From CAWDPQ01 sp963804245 (GTDB taxonomy: Bacteria > Acidobacteriota > Vicinamibacteria > Vicinamibacterales > 2-12-FULL-66-21): a stretch of DNA of 64,000 bases. Shown one piece after another: positions 63,493 to 64,000 of this stretch; position 1 is the stretch's first letter; the number at the start of each line of letters is the position of its first letter. The DNA is taken from contig CAWDPQ010000004.1 in assembly GCA_963804245.1 (NCBI GenBank), positions 1 through 64,000 on the forward strand, given 5' to 3'. A program made the position numbers and the translations under genes. Under the pieces are notes generated by a model that did no database searches, was not told where the DNA came from, and saw only the letters and a program-made list of their open reading frames with translations.

Positions 63493-64000
63493 CGGTCCGC
63501 CCCTTTCGCCGGGGGAGTCGTGTGTGTTCCGAACATGGGCATGTCAATACTCGAGCGGCGCGCGGTGTCAATCGCGTCCGCGTAGCCGGCATCAGCATGG
63601 CGCACCACGCCGAGTCCGGGGTCGCAGGTCAACACGCGTTGCAGTTTCTCGTCAGCTTCCCGGCTTCCGTCCGCGACGATAACCATTCCCGCGTGCAGGG
63701 AATAACCGATTCCGACGCCGCCGCCATGATGCACGGAGACCCAGGTGGCGCCTGATGATGTGTTGAGGAGCGCGTTCAGCACCGGCCAGTCGGCAATCGC
63801 ATCGCTGCCGTCCTTCATTCCCTCGGTCTCACGGTGCGGTGAGGCGACCGAGCCGGTGTCGAGGTGATCGCGACCGATGACGATCGGCGCCTGGACTTTG
63901 CCGCGGCGCACCAGATCGTTGAGGGCGAGACCGAAGCGGGCGCGCTCACCGTATCCGAGCCAGAAAATCCGTGCCGGCAATCCCTGAAACGCGATCCGCT
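63489..64000 (-). CDS. hutU: Urocanate hydratase C-terminal part (cut by the window edge)
   Basis: The final 170 residues read RIAFQGLPARIFWLGYGERA, LVRRGKVQAPIVIGRDHLDT, GSVASPHRETEGMKDGSDAI, WVSVHHGGGVGIGYSLHAG and RVLTCDPGLGVVRHADAGYA. These are the urocanase signature regions. HutU hydrates urocanate in histidine degradation, using a tightly bound NAD+. The N terminus lies beyond the window. The stop overlaps the start of the downstream ATPase gene, an unusual neighbour for a hut gene. Confidence 0.95.
   Translation of the reverse strand, partial: RIAFQGLPARIFWLGYGERARFGLALNDLVRRGKVQAPIVIGRDHLDTGSVASPHRETEGMKDGSDAIADWPVLNALLNTSSGATWVSVHHGGGVGIGYSLHAGMVIVADGSREADEKLQRVLTCDPGLGVVRHADAGYADAIDTARRSSIDMPMFGTHTTPPAKGADR

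Overview
This is a high-GC, gene-dense bacterial chromosome segment. Several gene families point to Acidobacteriota, probably the class Vicinamibacteria. They are two PadR-regulator/ADOP permease pairs (5.6-8.7 kb and 39.5-42.6 kb), a VWFA-related protein of the acidobacterial type (15.0-16.0 kb), a Ser/Thr kinase fused to a PD40 propeller (36.8-39.4 kb) and a large lipoprotein dehydrogenase ending in cytochrome c (2.9-5.5 kb). The taxonomic call is inferred from family content. No rRNA, tRNA, CRISPR array, insertion sequence or prophage is visible.

Layout. 0-5.5 kb: envelope glycosyltransferase, lipoprotein methyltransferase, DUF1269 protein, PVC-type dehydrogenase/cytochrome. 5.6-9.6 kb: PadR-ADOP pair, then metF. 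9.6-13.7 kb: a tightly coupled minus-strand operon of an asparagine-synthetase-like ligase, a radical SAM enzyme and a halogenase-like flavoprotein, which looks like a small undescribed biosynthetic unit. 13.9-21.9 kb: gene remnants (including mgtE), a reductase, a VWA protein, a SARP regulator, AsmA, a glycine-zipper protein, a DHFR-like/DoxX pair and RlpA. 21.9-25.9 kb: a two-gene RNA-repair cassette, Pnkp-Hen1. 26-34.6 kb: an SDR, a candidate structured RNA ending in a strong terminator, a receiver-ATPase signalling protein, a sugar isomerase, a GH18 chitinase and an MFS transporter. 34.8-42.6 kb: a secreted tail-fibre-like protein, the kinase-propeller, and the second PadR-ADOP pair with a duplicated GTAG-N5-CTAC operator. 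42.6-50.7 kb: an EthD/epimerase operon under two TTGAAC palindromes, a PIG-L/ROK operon, a deletion-scarred PQQ dehydrogenase, and YpdA, DUF1080 and ThuA genes. 50.7-57.4 kb: sugar-acid dehydrogenase and SDR, ppk2, FtsB/DivIC-like protein, cutA, an actinobacterial-looking flavin monooxygenase and a Cys/Met-metabolism PLP enzyme. 57.4-64 kb: an RsbU-type phosphatase, amidohydrolase and RNase III operon, then a winged-helix ATPase coupled to hutU.

Two window-wide patterns matter to a user. First, at least 14 otherwise intact conserved genes carry single frameshifts. Those resolved to the base mostly lie in short homopolymers, so much of this is probably sequencing error; such genes are given here as one CDS spanning both frames. 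Second, five genes survive only as fragments with large deletions (cell-surface protein, mgtE, DUF481, PQQ dehydrogenase, DUF4142). A family of GTGGCTTCCG palindromic intergenic repeats occurs at least four times between 46.5 and 56.3 kb.
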